Positions 13,067 to 18,897 are shown, counted from the first letter of the stretch. The stretch is DNA of 18,897 nt from JABDOU01 sp041609995 (GCA_041609995.1 JBFIPU010000047.1:1-18897); one strand, 5' to 3'. Numbers and translations are program-made. Notes: generated by a model from the letters alone, not told the origin.

Positions 13067-13454
13067 ATGAGTACCCCCGAGAACCTGATACGAGACCTCC
13101 TCGCTACTTACGAGCGGTCCCTCAACACGGGCGAGGCCGGCTTCGCCGCATCCTGCTACTCAGAGGACGGTGTTTTCATGCCCACGACTCTGCCAACCGT
13201 CACCGGGGCCGACGTGGCCGACGGATACCGCCGGATCTTCGATGCGATCAGCTTGGAGGTGACGTTCACCATCGACGAGCTCGTCGTCACTTCCGACGAG
13301 GCAGCTTACGCTTTGACACGTAGCAATGGAACGCAGACCGTTGTCTCAACCGGAGACGAATCGGCCGAATCCAACCGAGAAGATCTTCCTGTTCCAGCGA
13401 ACCAACACTGGGGGCTGGAAGATCTCCCGCTACATGTTCAACAAACCCGAGTAG
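13067..13454 (+). pseudogene. SnoaL/NTF2-like (DUF4440-type) protein gene with single-base frameshift
   Basis: The ATG frame reads MSTPENLIRDLLATYERSLN and on through ALTRSNGTQTV to ESNRE, typical of a small NTF2-like fold protein. It then runs as unrelated sequence to a stop at 13483. Shifting by one base after about 13381 restores family-like sequence IFLFQRTNTGGWKISRYMFNKPE, ending at TAG 13452-13454. One extra base near 13379-13383 (CGAGAAGATC) therefore breaks a gene that would otherwise encode 128 residues. Catalytic function in this fold is diverse and cannot be assigned. It shares the operator region with the divergent MarR operon and is probably under its control. The shift may be a real mutation or a sequencing or assembly error. 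Confidence 0.78.
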
Positions 13455-13661
13455 CCAGCCAGCTGCGACGGGACATGAGGTAACGCGAATCGGCTGTTTT
13501 TGCGGTGGATCGGAAGCCCGCCAGGTCTGGTCATCGTCGGGTTGGTCAGGGCTCTGGTCTAGGTCTTCGCATTCGACGGCCGCAGGTGGGGGCGGCGGTC
13601 GCCGCCTCGACCTCGCAGAGTCGCTAGCAGACGTCGCGGCCCGCATCTCTTCGGGTCGACG

Positions 13662-13860
13662 AGAAACTATTGGGACCGGATGACCGTCTTTCGCGCTTCC
13701 TGCGGGACATGGCTCAACGACCACCTCCTCGAGCACACCGAGTCGGGCCCGGACGGACTGCTGTTCACCAACGAGAACGGGGCGCCGCTGGGGACTCCGA
13801 ATTCAACGGCCGCATCTGGAAGCCGGCCGTCCGAACAGCCGACCTCCCCAACGGCCGGGT
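13662..13860 (+). pseudogene. Tyrosine recombinase (phage-type integrase) remnant
   Basis: The frame containing 13680 gives WLNDHLLEHTESG and then GPDGLLFTNENGAPL. The sequence then continues in another frame as DSEFNGRIWKPAVRTADLPNG. Together these match the region just before the HxLRHT box of actinobacterial tyrosine integrases. A short upstream piece (RFLRDM) is in the second frame, so at least two frameshifts are present. Neither the catalytic HxxR box nor the tyrosine follows: the match stops where the 26-bp repeat begins at 13858. The gene is dead. The flanking 13455-13661 holds nothing I can recognise. Confidence 0.72.
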
Positions 13861-13883
13861 TCGAGTCCTACCTTCGGTAGTGC
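13858..13883 (+). repeat. Direct repeat copy B (tRNA T-arm-like, candidate attachment core)
   Basis: Identical over 26 bases to copy A, 2,486 bp to the left. It cuts the integrase remnant at its 3' end and is followed by CCGGG and another T-loop-like GGGTTCGAT. Possible recombination scar. Confidence 0.85.
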
Positions 13884-13908
13884 CCGGGTTCGATGCAGGT
13901 AGGGCGGC

Positions 13909-14586
13909 TCAGGCTCGAAGCAGGGTTTCGATGGCCTCGGCGACTTGTGCGGGCCTCGTGCGGATGGCGAGGTGGTCGGCGTCGAGTTCGATGTGGGGCC
14001 AGCCCTCCCGTCGGGCGCGAGCCAACTCGGTGTCGTATGCCTCGCTGAGCCTCAAGTATGCGCAGCGGCGGCTCGTCCAGCCGTCTGGCACAGGAACGGA
14101 CTCATCGAAAAACGATCGCGGAAGCGTCGGCATGTCTGCCAGGAGGGATGCTCGATCGTCGGCGTCGGGGAGCATTGACAGAACGACGTCTTCGGACCAC
14201 CACTCCAGCCACGGGCGCAGGCAGCCGTCGACGGTCTGTGCATCCAACAGGCCCTTCACCCGTTCGGGGGTTCGGTGAGCACCGCTCACGGGCGGGATCA
14301 CGGCGTCGGCGAACAGGAGCGTTGCCTCCCGGGGTCCGAGTTGGTCGGCGATGGCGGGCAGGTACGCTCCCGCTCCCGAGTGGCCGACGATGACGATGTC
14401 GCCCGGGAGCTCGTTGGCCGACGCGACCGCGGTGTCGACGAAGGTCTTCCAACGGGGAGGGTGAGCCCGGGCCACCGCGGTCAGGTCGGGTACAGCAATC
14501 GCCAAACCCATGTCGCGCATGCGCTCCGCCGTGGCCGTCCACGAGGACGGGCCGACGAGGGGGCTGTGGACAAACAGGAGGGACAT
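13909..14586 (-). CDS. Alpha/beta hydrolase
   Basis: The 225-residue product has the alpha/beta-hydrolase core: LLFVHSPLVG at the N-terminus (oxyanion region), the nucleophile elbow GHSGAG (Ser70), and a C-terminal LDADHLAI with likely catalytic His205. The acid is probably the Asp in the LRLSEAYD region. No signal peptide. The substrate is unknown. It may be an esterase- or lactonase-like enzyme of the broad AB_hydrolase family. A TAGCGT -10 lies nine bases upstream of the ATG. It lies between T-arm repeat B and the third inverted repeat, so it may belong to the accessory block. Confidence 0.82.
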   Translation of the reverse strand: MSLLFVHSPLVGPSSWTATAERMRDMGLAIAVPDLTAVARAHPPRWKTFVDTAVASANELPGDIVIVGHSGAGAYLPAIADQLGPREATLLFADAVIPPVSGAHRTPERVKGLLDAQTVDGCLRPWLEWWSEDVVLSMLPDADDRASLLADMPTLPRSFFDESVPVPDGWTSRRCAYLRLSEAYDTELARARREGWPHIELDADHLAIRTRPAQVAEAIETLLRA

Positions 14587-14595
14587 GACCGTGAA

Positions 14596-14601
14596 ACGCT
14601 A
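14596..14601 (-). promoter_or_regulatory. -10 element TAGCGT for the hydrolase gene
   Basis: Minus-strand TAGCGT lies nine bases before the ATG at 14586. Confidence 0.4.
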
Positions 14602-14614
14602 CCGCTGAATCGCG

Positions 14615-14661
14615 AACCCAGGGTTCTAAGCGGCGATATCCGCCACTTAGAACCCTGGGTT
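14615..14661. repeat. Inverted repeat with 21-bp arms between hydrolase and peroxiredoxin genes
   Basis: Arms 14615-14635 and 14641-14661 pair with one mismatch around an ATATC loop. The outer 16 bp (AACCCAGGGTTCTAAG) are perfect. It sits in the divergent region between two start codons, so a terminator role is unlikely. It could be a regulatory palindrome or a small mobile or repetitive element. Its sequence differs from the palindromes at 11207 and 11254. Confidence 0.88.
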
Positions 14662-14694
14662 TCTCGTTCCGGTGTCTAGCCGGCCGCGACTGGT

Positions 14695-14700
14695 TAGAGT
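14695..14700 (+). promoter_or_regulatory. -10 element TAGAGT for the peroxiredoxin gene
   Basis: TAGAGT is followed by CGGCCC and then the GTG at 14707. This supports the GTG as the true start, 43 codons before the TGA. Confidence 0.6.
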
Positions 14701-14706
14701 CGGCCC

Positions 14707-15162
14707 GTGCAGATCGGTGATGACGTCGGAGATTTCGAGGCCACAACCCATACCGGGGAGAAGGTGCGGCTCGACCAGATGCTGGAGAAGGGCCCGGTTG
14801 TCTTGTTCTTCTTCCCCAAGGCATTCACAGCGGGCTGAACCATCGAGAGTCGTCACTTTCGTGACAAGGCTGCCGAGTTCGGCGCCATCGGAGCTCAGCG
14901 GGTGGGAATCTCGTCAGATGATGCGGCCACCCAGGCCGCTTTCGCCGACGAGCACGACCTCGACTTCACACTGTTATCGGACCCGGATCAGAAGGTTGCC
15001 CGGCAGTTCGGGGCAAAGAGGGTCGCCACCCGTCTCGACAAGCGGTTGACGTTTGTCATCGACACCAACCGCACCCTGCTGGCGCAAATCACTTCCGAGA
15101 AGGACATGAAGCGGCACGCGGATGAAGCCCTCGAGGTGTTGCGGAGCCGTTCAGCCGACTGA
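14707..15162 (+). CDS. Selenocysteine-containing peroxiredoxin (BCP/AhpC-TSA family), UGA decoded at Sec44
   Basis: Peroxiredoxins reduce peroxides through a peroxidatic cysteine in a PxxxTxxC motif. Here the motif reads FFFPKAFTAG-TGA-TIESRHFRD: Pro37, Thr41, and TGA (14836-14838) exactly at codon 44, where the catalytic cysteine belongs. The frame continues without another stop for 107 conserved codons (VGISSDD, LDFTLLSDPDQKVARQFG, RLTFVID with catalytic-type Arg113, and a normal C-terminus), giving a full-length 151-residue protein. It contains no cysteine, so it would be a 1-Sec enzyme with an external reductant. The GTG start is supported by a -10 element six bases upstream. A stem-loop suited to a bacterial SECIS follows the TGA. 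Sec-containing peroxiredoxins are known in bacteria. The main alternative is a point nonsense mutation. Ordinary callers would report only a truncated ORF from 14902. The 3' end overlaps the RRM gene by 12 bp. Confidence 0.82.
14848..14871 (+). promoter_or_regulatory. Candidate bacterial SECIS stem-loop
   Basis: The stem starts nine bases after the TGA. AGTC (14848-14851) pairs with GGCT (14868-14871), including one G-U. After a two-base AA bulge, GTCAC (14852-14856) pairs with GTGAC (14861-14865) around a TTTC loop. Position, bulge and size suit a bacterial SECIS. The apical loop lacks the G of the E. coli-type consensus unless the closing C-G pair opens. Confidence 0.5.
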
Positions 15163-15426
15163 ACGTTCCCGGGTCCGTGCAGGTGACACTTCCAATTGGC
15201 GCCCCTCGAGGTCGCAGTGGTGGAGTGCGTCGATGGCGGCCAGCGCCTCGGACCGGTTCGGCATCTCCACGAATCCGAATCCGCGCGATTGGCCCGTGAC
15301 AGTGTCGACGACCACGTTCGCCTCGAGCACTTCGCCATGCTGCTCGAACAGCCGGGCGAGCAACTCATCGTCATGTGACCACGGCAGATTGCCAACAAAA
15401 ATCTTGATATTGCTGTCCTCGTGCAC
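15151..15426 (-). CDS. Single-RRM RNA-binding protein
   Basis: This 91-residue protein is essentially one RRM domain: RNP2 IFVGNL (residues 9-14), RNP1 RGFGFVEM (48-55), helix 1 DDELLARLFEQHGEV, and a short basic C-terminus. Small bacterial RRM proteins of this type bind single-stranded RNA and are often linked to cold or stress responses; the target is unknown. The GTG at 15426 is chosen because the RRM begins six codons later and a TACACT -10 lies nine bases upstream, with TTGCCC 18 bases before that as a possible -35. The in-frame extension to 15843 is antisense to glpK and is rejected. Its stop region overlaps the peroxiredoxin 3' end by 12 bp. Confidence 0.9.
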   Translation of the reverse strand: MHEDSNIKIFVGNLPWSHDDELLARLFEQHGEVLEANVVVDTVTGQSRGFGFVEMPNRSEALAAIDALHHCDLEGRQLEVSPARTRERSVG

Positions 15427-15435
15427 GACGATCTG

Positions 15436-15441
15436 AGTGTA
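15436..15441 (-). promoter_or_regulatory. -10 element TACACT (with -35 TTGCCC) for the RRM gene
   Basis: Minus-strand TACACT lies nine bases before the GTG at 15426. TTGCCC 18 bases further upstream is the best -35 candidate seen in the window. Confidence 0.55.
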
Positions 15442-15515
15442 AACGTCGACTCGACAGGTGGGCAATTCACTCTCTGTGGCCACCTCTTTCGATCGCCCGA
15501 TGGGGCTTTTTCCGG

Positions 15516-15521
15516 TAGGTT
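15516..15521 (+). promoter_or_regulatory. -10 element TAGGTT for glpK
   Basis: TAGGTT is followed by eight bases and then the ATG at 15530. This supports that start over the in-frame ATG at 15458, which overlaps the RRM promoter side. Confidence 0.55.
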
Positions 15522-15529
15522 CTACCGCC

Positions 15530-17026
15530 ATGAGTGATTTAGTCGGAGCCATCGACCAGGGGACCACGTCGTCGAGATTCATCATCTTTGACAGCAACGG
15601 TGACATCGTGGCGATGGACCAGAAAGAGCACGAGCAGATCTTCCCGCAGCCGGGTTGGGTCGAACACGACCCGGTGGAGATCTGGTCGAACACCGAGGAG
15701 GTGATCGAAGGCGCCCTGGCCAAAGCGCAGGTCACAGCGTCCGACCTGGCTGCAGTAGGCATCACCAACCAGCGCGAGACGACCCTCGTGTGGGACCGGA
15801 CCACCGGTCGGCCCGTCGCCAACGCCATCGTTTGGCAGGACACCAGGACGGACGACTATTGCACCGAGCTGGCAGGCGACATCGGAATCGACCGGCTTCG
15901 CCCGACCACCGGCCTGCCCTTGGCCACCTACTTCTCCGGCCCCAAGATCCGTTGGATCCTGGACAATGTCGAAGGGGCGGCCGAGCGGGCGGCGTCCGGC
16001 GATCTGGCGTTTGGAACCACTGACAGCTGGGTCGTCTGGAACCTGACAGGAGGCACGGGCGGGGGCCTGCACATCACCGACGTCACCAACGCCAGCCGCA
16101 CATTGCTGATGAGCCTCGAAACCCTCGACTGGGACCCAGAGATCTGCGACCTCATGGGCATCCCGGCCGAGCTCCTGCCGCAGATACGATCGTCATCGGA
16201 GGTATATGGCGAGGCGGGGGGGATGCTGGCCGGTGTCCCGATCGGCGGCATTCTGGGGGATCAGCAGGCGGCCCTGTTCGGCCAGGCCTGTTTCTCACCC
16301 GGAGCGGCGAAGAACACCTACGGCACCGGATGTTTCATGTTGCTCAACACGGGCTCGACCCCGGTTCCGTCTCCTTCCGGGCTTCTCACCACCATGGCGT
16401 ATCGACTCGGCGACGACGATCCGGTCTACGCGCTCGAGGGATCGGTGGCAGTGGCGGGTGCCCTGGTCCAGTGGGTGCGTGACAACATCGGTCTGATCGA
16501 CTCTGCCCCCGAAATCGAGAGCCTTGCCCGCAGCGTCGATGACAACGGGGGGGTGTACTTCGTGCCCGCTTTCTCCGGCCTGTTCGCCCCCCACTGGCGC
16601 TCGGACGCCCGGGGCGTGATCGCCGGTCTGACGCGTTTCGTGACCAAAGCACATCTGGCCCGTGCGGTGCTGGAAGCCACCGCCTGGCAGACCCGTGAGG
16701 TGCTCGATGCCATGCACGAGGACTCGGGGGTCGAATTGACGTCGCTGCAAGTGGACGGCGGCATGGTCGAGAATCAGCTGCTGATGCAGTTCCAGGCAGA
16801 CGTCCTGGGTACGCGAGTCGTTCGCCCCAAAGTGGCCGAGACCACCGCCCTCGGGGCCGCCTATGCCGCCGGCCTGGCCGTCGGGGTCTGGAGCTCGTTG
16901 GAGGAACTGGCCGCCAACTGGCAGCAGGCGGCCGAATGGCTTCCGAGCATGGACGAGGCCGTACGGGAAGAGCAGTATCGGCTCTGGAAGAAAGCAGTCG
17001 AGCGGACGCTCAACTGGGTCGACTGA
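15530..17026 (+). CDS. glpK: Glycerol kinase
   Basis: GlpK phosphorylates glycerol to sn-glycerol 3-phosphate with ATP. The 498-residue product is full length for the FGGY family. It has the N-terminal phosphate loop GAIDQGTTSSRFIIFD, GITNQRETTLVWDRTTG, the substrate-binding WQDTRT, FGTTDSWVVWNLTGG, DVTNASRTLLM, GILGDQQAALFGQ and the FGGY-type signature VDGGMVENQLLMQFQADVLG. Asn83-type and Asp245-type catalytic positions fall within intact motifs. No glpF or glpD is in view. The gene is followed 37 bp later by pgsA, which starts with its own strong ribosome-binding site, so glpK-pgsA-plsY may form one glycerolipid operon. Confidence 0.96.
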   Translation: MSDLVGAIDQGTTSSRFIIFDSNGDIVAMDQKEHEQIFPQPGWVEHDPVEIWSNTEEVIEGALAKAQVTASDLAAVGITNQRETTLVWDRTTGRPVANAIVWQDTRTDDYCTELAGDIGIDRLRPTTGLPLATYFSGPKIRWILDNVEGAAERAASGDLAFGTTDSWVVWNLTGGTGGGLHITDVTNASRTLLMSLETLDWDPEICDLMGIPAELLPQIRSSSEVYGEAGGMLAGVPIGGILGDQQAALFGQACFSPGAAKNTYGTGCFMLLNTGSTPVPSPSGLLTTMAYRLGDDDPVYALEGSVAVAGALVQWVRDNIGLIDSAPEIESLARSVDDNGGVYFVPAFSGLFAPHWRSDARGVIAGLTRFVTKAHLARAVLEATAWQTREVLDAMHEDSGVELTSLQVDGGMVENQLLMQFQADVLGTRVVRPKVAETTALGAAYAAGLAVGVWSSLEELAANWQQAAEWLPSMDEAVREEQYRLWKKAVERTLNWVD

Positions 17027-17052
17027 AGCCGGGCGTGTTGTAGCCTCCAGCC

Positions 17053-17058
17053 AGGAGG
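17053..17058 (+). promoter_or_regulatory. Strong ribosome-binding site AGGAGG that sets the pgsA TTG start
   Basis: A consensus AGGAGG lies five bases before TTG at 17064, and the conserved protein N-terminus starts exactly there. It is the clearest Shine-Dalgarno sequence in the window. TAGCCT at 17041 could be an extra -10. Confidence 0.85.
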
Positions 17059-17063
17059 ATCAT

Positions 17064-17618
17064 TTGAAGCTCTCCGTACCGAACATCCTGGCGTTGCTGC
17101 GTGTGATCGGAGTTCCGGCCGTCATGGTGCTCATCTTCCGTGATCAATGGACGGCGGCAGCCATTGTGTTCACCATCGCCGCGCTCACCGACTTCTTCGA
17201 CGGGTTCATCGCCAGGCGTCTCAACGACACCACGACCTTCGGCGCGTTTCTGGATCTGATCGCCGACAAGTTGCTCACTGTCGGCACGCTGATGGCACTG
17301 CTGGCCAAGGACCGGGTTTCGCTGATCATCGCATTCGCGATCATCGGGCGGGAAATGGTCGTCACCAGCCTGCGGTCGGTCACAGCCGGCAGAGGTGTCG
17401 ACATCAAGGCTTCGGATTTCGGCAAGGCGAAGGCCTGGATCCAATTCATCGCAGTCGGCATGGTCTTGATCCGCGGAGACACCAAGTGGGGTGCGCTGTT
17501 TCCCGACGAGTGGGCCATGGCGCTCGCCGCGGTGTGGACCGTAGCAAGCGGTATCGAGTACCTGTGGCGATTCCGCCGTGTGCTGAGCTCTGACGACCCA
17601 GCGGTACCGGTGGCGTGA
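17064..17618 (+). CDS. pgsA: CDP-diacylglycerol--glycerol-3-phosphate 3-phosphatidyltransferase
   Basis: PgsA makes phosphatidylglycerol phosphate from CDP-diacylglycerol and glycerol 3-phosphate in the membrane. The 184-residue product begins KLSVPNILALLRVIGVP, typical of PgsA. It carries the full CDP-alcohol phosphotransferase signature D43-x2-D46-G47-x2-A50-R51-x8-G60-x3-D64-x3-D68, and has about five to six membrane segments. The TTG at 17064 is fixed by AGGAGG and family length; the longer in-frame ATG at 16863 lies inside glpK. A related CDP-alcohol transferase (for example an inositol-phosphate type) is less likely given the N-terminus and GREMVVTSLR. The stop overlaps the plsY GTG. 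Confidence 0.92.
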   Translation: MKLSVPNILALLRVIGVPAVMVLIFRDQWTAAAIVFTIAALTDFFDGFIARRLNDTTTFGAFLDLIADKLLTVGTLMALLAKDRVSLIIAFAIIGREMVVTSLRSVTAGRGVDIKASDFGKAKAWIQFIAVGMVLIRGDTKWGALFPDEWAMALAAVWTVASGIEYLWRFRRVLSSDDPAVPVA

Positions 17619-18193
17619 ACACCCTGGTCGCCATTGCGGTCGCGTACCTGATCGGGAGTCTGAGCATGGCTCGTCTGGCTGCCCGAACCTCGGGGATCGA
17701 CATCACCAGTGTGGGCAGCGGTAATCCGGGCGCCACCAACGTTGCCCGTTCGCTGGGCAAAACAACCGGCGCCGTCGTGCTGGTAGGTGACCTGCTCAAG
17801 GGCGTGGCGGGCTCGTTGCTCGGTCTATGGCTGATCGGCGACGTCGTCGGCGGCTTTGTCGGCGGCGCCGCCGCCGTCGTCGGCCACTGCCTGCCTGTGT
17901 GGTACGGGTTTCGGGGAGGCAAAGGGGTGGCAACGGCCGCTGGAATGGTGATGGTCAATGTCTGGGTGGTCGGGCTGGTACTCACGGCCGTCTGGGCCAT
18001 GCTGATCCGCGTGGTCAAGATCTCGTCCGTGGCGTCGTTGGCTGTGGTGGCGTTGGCGGTTCCCGGGGTCTGGTGGGTGACCCGCTCCGGTGACGCCACC
18101 CTCATCATGGCGGGCGTGGCGGCGCTCATCGCGTGGCGGCATCGCGCCAACATCCAGCGGTTGCTGGCCGGCAGCGAGGGGACAGTGGTTTAG
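17615..18193 (+). CDS. plsY: Acyl-phosphate:glycerol-3-phosphate acyltransferase
   Basis: PlsY transfers an acyl group from acyl-phosphate to glycerol 3-phosphate, the first step of phospholipid synthesis. The 192-residue product is a multi-pass membrane protein with the family motifs GSGNPGATN (residues 34-42), DLLKG, GHCLPVW (90-96) and FRGGKGVAT (99-107). The GTG start overlaps the pgsA stop in GTGA, indicating translational coupling. Its partner PlsX, which makes acyl-phosphate, is not in the window. PlsC at 10361 would perform the next step. Glycerol 3-phosphate could come from GlpK just upstream. Confidence 0.96.
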   Translation: MNTLVAIAVAYLIGSLSMARLAARTSGIDITSVGSGNPGATNVARSLGKTTGAVVLVGDLLKGVAGSLLGLWLIGDVVGGFVGGAAAVVGHCLPVWYGFRGGKGVATAAGMVMVNVWVVGLVLTAVWAMLIRVVKISSVASLAVVALAVPGVWWVTRSGDATLIMAGVAALIAWRHRANIQRLLAGSEGTVV

Positions 18194-18194
18194 T

Positions 18195-18200
18195 TAGCAT
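18195..18200 (+). promoter_or_regulatory. -10 element TAGCAT for the ABC ATPase gene
   Basis: TAGCAT starts just after the plsY stop and is followed by CGGCCGCG and the ATG at 18209, eight bases away. Confidence 0.5.
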
Positions 18201-18208
18201 CGGCCGCG

Positions 18209-18897
18209 ATGGATGCGGTGCTGATTGAGGCCCTCGTCAAGGACTACGGGTCGGTTCGGGCCGTGGATGGCATCGACCTCGCCATCCCGTCCGGTGCCGT
18301 GTTTGCGCTGCTCGGGCCCAACGGAGCCGGCAAGACCACGACCGTCGAGATCCTCGAGGGGCACCGGGTTCGGACCAGCGGCCACGTGTCCGTGCTGGGA
18401 ATGGATCCGGGTACCGCCGGTCCCTACTACCGGGAGCGCATCGGCATCGTGCTCCAATCCAGCGGCTTCGACCCCAACCTCACCGTGACAGAGTCGGTTG
18501 CGATGTATCAGAGTTACTACGAGGCCCCGATGGCAATCGACCAAGTTCTGACCCTGGTCGGATTGCGGGATAAGGCCAGGGAACGGGTCAAGACCCTGTC
18601 GGGGGGCCAGCAACGGCGGCTCGATTTGGCGCTCGGGTTGATCGGCGACCCGGACATCTTGTTCCTCGACGAACCGACCACAGGCTTTGATCCCTCCGCC
18701 CGGCGTCATGCCTGGGAGGTCGTCAGCAACCTCCGGGCCCTGGGCAAGACGATCTTGCTCACGACCCATTACATGGACGTGGCCGAGTTCCTGGCCGACC
18801 GGGTGGCAGTCATATCGAATGGCAAGATCGTTGCCGAGGGCAGGCCGGATGCACTGGGCCAAAACGGCCGAAAGACGAAAGTGTCATTTCGAGCCAC
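18209..18897 (+). CDS. ABC transporter ATP-binding protein (3' partial)
   Basis: The frame is open from ATG 18209 to the window end, giving 229 codons. All nucleotide-binding-domain motifs are present: Walker A GPNGAGKTT (residues 36-44), Q-loop Gln83, signature LSGGQ (130-134), Walker B ILFLDE (150-155) and H-loop His187 (TTHYMD). The style (VKDYGSVRAVDGIDLAIPSG, EILEGHR, DEPTTGFDPSARR) fits the ABC-2/DrrA-like daunorubicin-resistance or multidrug exporter ATPases. A membrane permease gene probably follows outside the window. The substrate is unknown. Confidence 0.93.
   Translation, partial: MDAVLIEALVKDYGSVRAVDGIDLAIPSGAVFALLGPNGAGKTTTVEILEGHRVRTSGHVSVLGMDPGTAGPYYRERIGIVLQSSGFDPNLTVTESVAMYQSYYEAPMAIDQVLTLVGLRDKARERVKTLSGGQQRRLDLALGLIGDPDILFLDEPTTGFDPSARRHAWEVVSNLRALGKTILLTTHYMDVAEFLADRVAVISNGKIVAEGRPDALGQNGRKTKVSFRA

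Noticed and set aside
13670..14278. 202-codon plus-strand frame covering part of the integrase remnant and the hydrolase
   Set aside because: Only its short FNGRIWKPAVRTADLPNG segment is integrase-like. The rest is antisense to the alpha/beta hydrolase.
14836..14838. TGA read as a simple nonsense mutation of a peroxiredoxin pseudogene
   Set aside because: It is the only lesion, it falls exactly on the catalytic codon, and the rest of the gene, its promoter and its 3' end are intact. It remains possible until Sec machinery is found in the genome.
15151..15843. Long 230-codon form of the RRM protein
   Set aside because: The N-terminal 139 codons are antisense to glpK and have no RRM similarity. 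A -10 element and GTG sit just before the domain.

Overview
The window is high-GC DNA from a chromosome that looks actinobacterial, possibly class Acidimicrobiia. The support is a CarD-type RNA polymerase factor, a DUF3263 protein, a PPOX/F420-type flavoprotein, frequent GTG starts, and many transcripts that look leaderless. The class-level placement is inference only.

Layout. Positions 1-5831 hold a housekeeping block resembling the known actinobacterial carD-ispD-ispF-cysS-rlmB order, with a YacL-like PIN-TRAM gene before ispD (as in Bacillus) and a GDPD gene inserted on the opposite strand between ispF and cysS. The carD gene has an N-terminal histone-H1-like tail of AAKKP pentapeptides and is cut by the window edge. 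Positions 5851-11205 hold single-gene transcription units: a PPOX flavoprotein, tRNA-Thr(UGU), a DUF3263 protein, an AI-2E family permease, a CvpA-CAP membrane fusion, an LppM-like lipoprotein, an unrecognised pseudo-receiver-like protein, plsC, and tRNA-Arg(CCU), which ends one base before the plsC start codon.

Positions 11206-14661 look like an accessory block beside tRNA-Arg. Strong inverted repeats lie at both edges. A 26-bp direct repeat containing a tRNA T-arm sequence occurs twice, about 2.5 kb apart. Between the copies are a MarR regulator and its oxidoreductase, a divergent SnoaL-like gene with a frameshift, two identical palindromic operators, and a decayed tyrosine integrase. An alpha/beta hydrolase lies outside the second copy.

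Positions 14707-18897 hold a peroxiredoxin, an RRM protein, glpK, pgsA, plsY and the start of an ABC ATPase gene. The peroxiredoxin has an in-frame TGA exactly at the catalytic cysteine codon of its PxxxTxxC motif, no other cysteine, and a stem-loop starting nine bases downstream. The best reading is a selenocysteine (1-Sec) peroxiredoxin that ordinary gene calling would split.

Taken together, GlpK, PlsY, PlsC, PgsA and GDPD cover glycerol entry, phosphatidic acid and phosphatidylglycerol synthesis, and glycerophosphodiester recycling. Across the window, most genes that begin a transcription unit have a TANNNT -10 hexamer 5-9 bases before the start codon and no Shine-Dalgarno sequence, so leaderless transcription seems to be the local rule.
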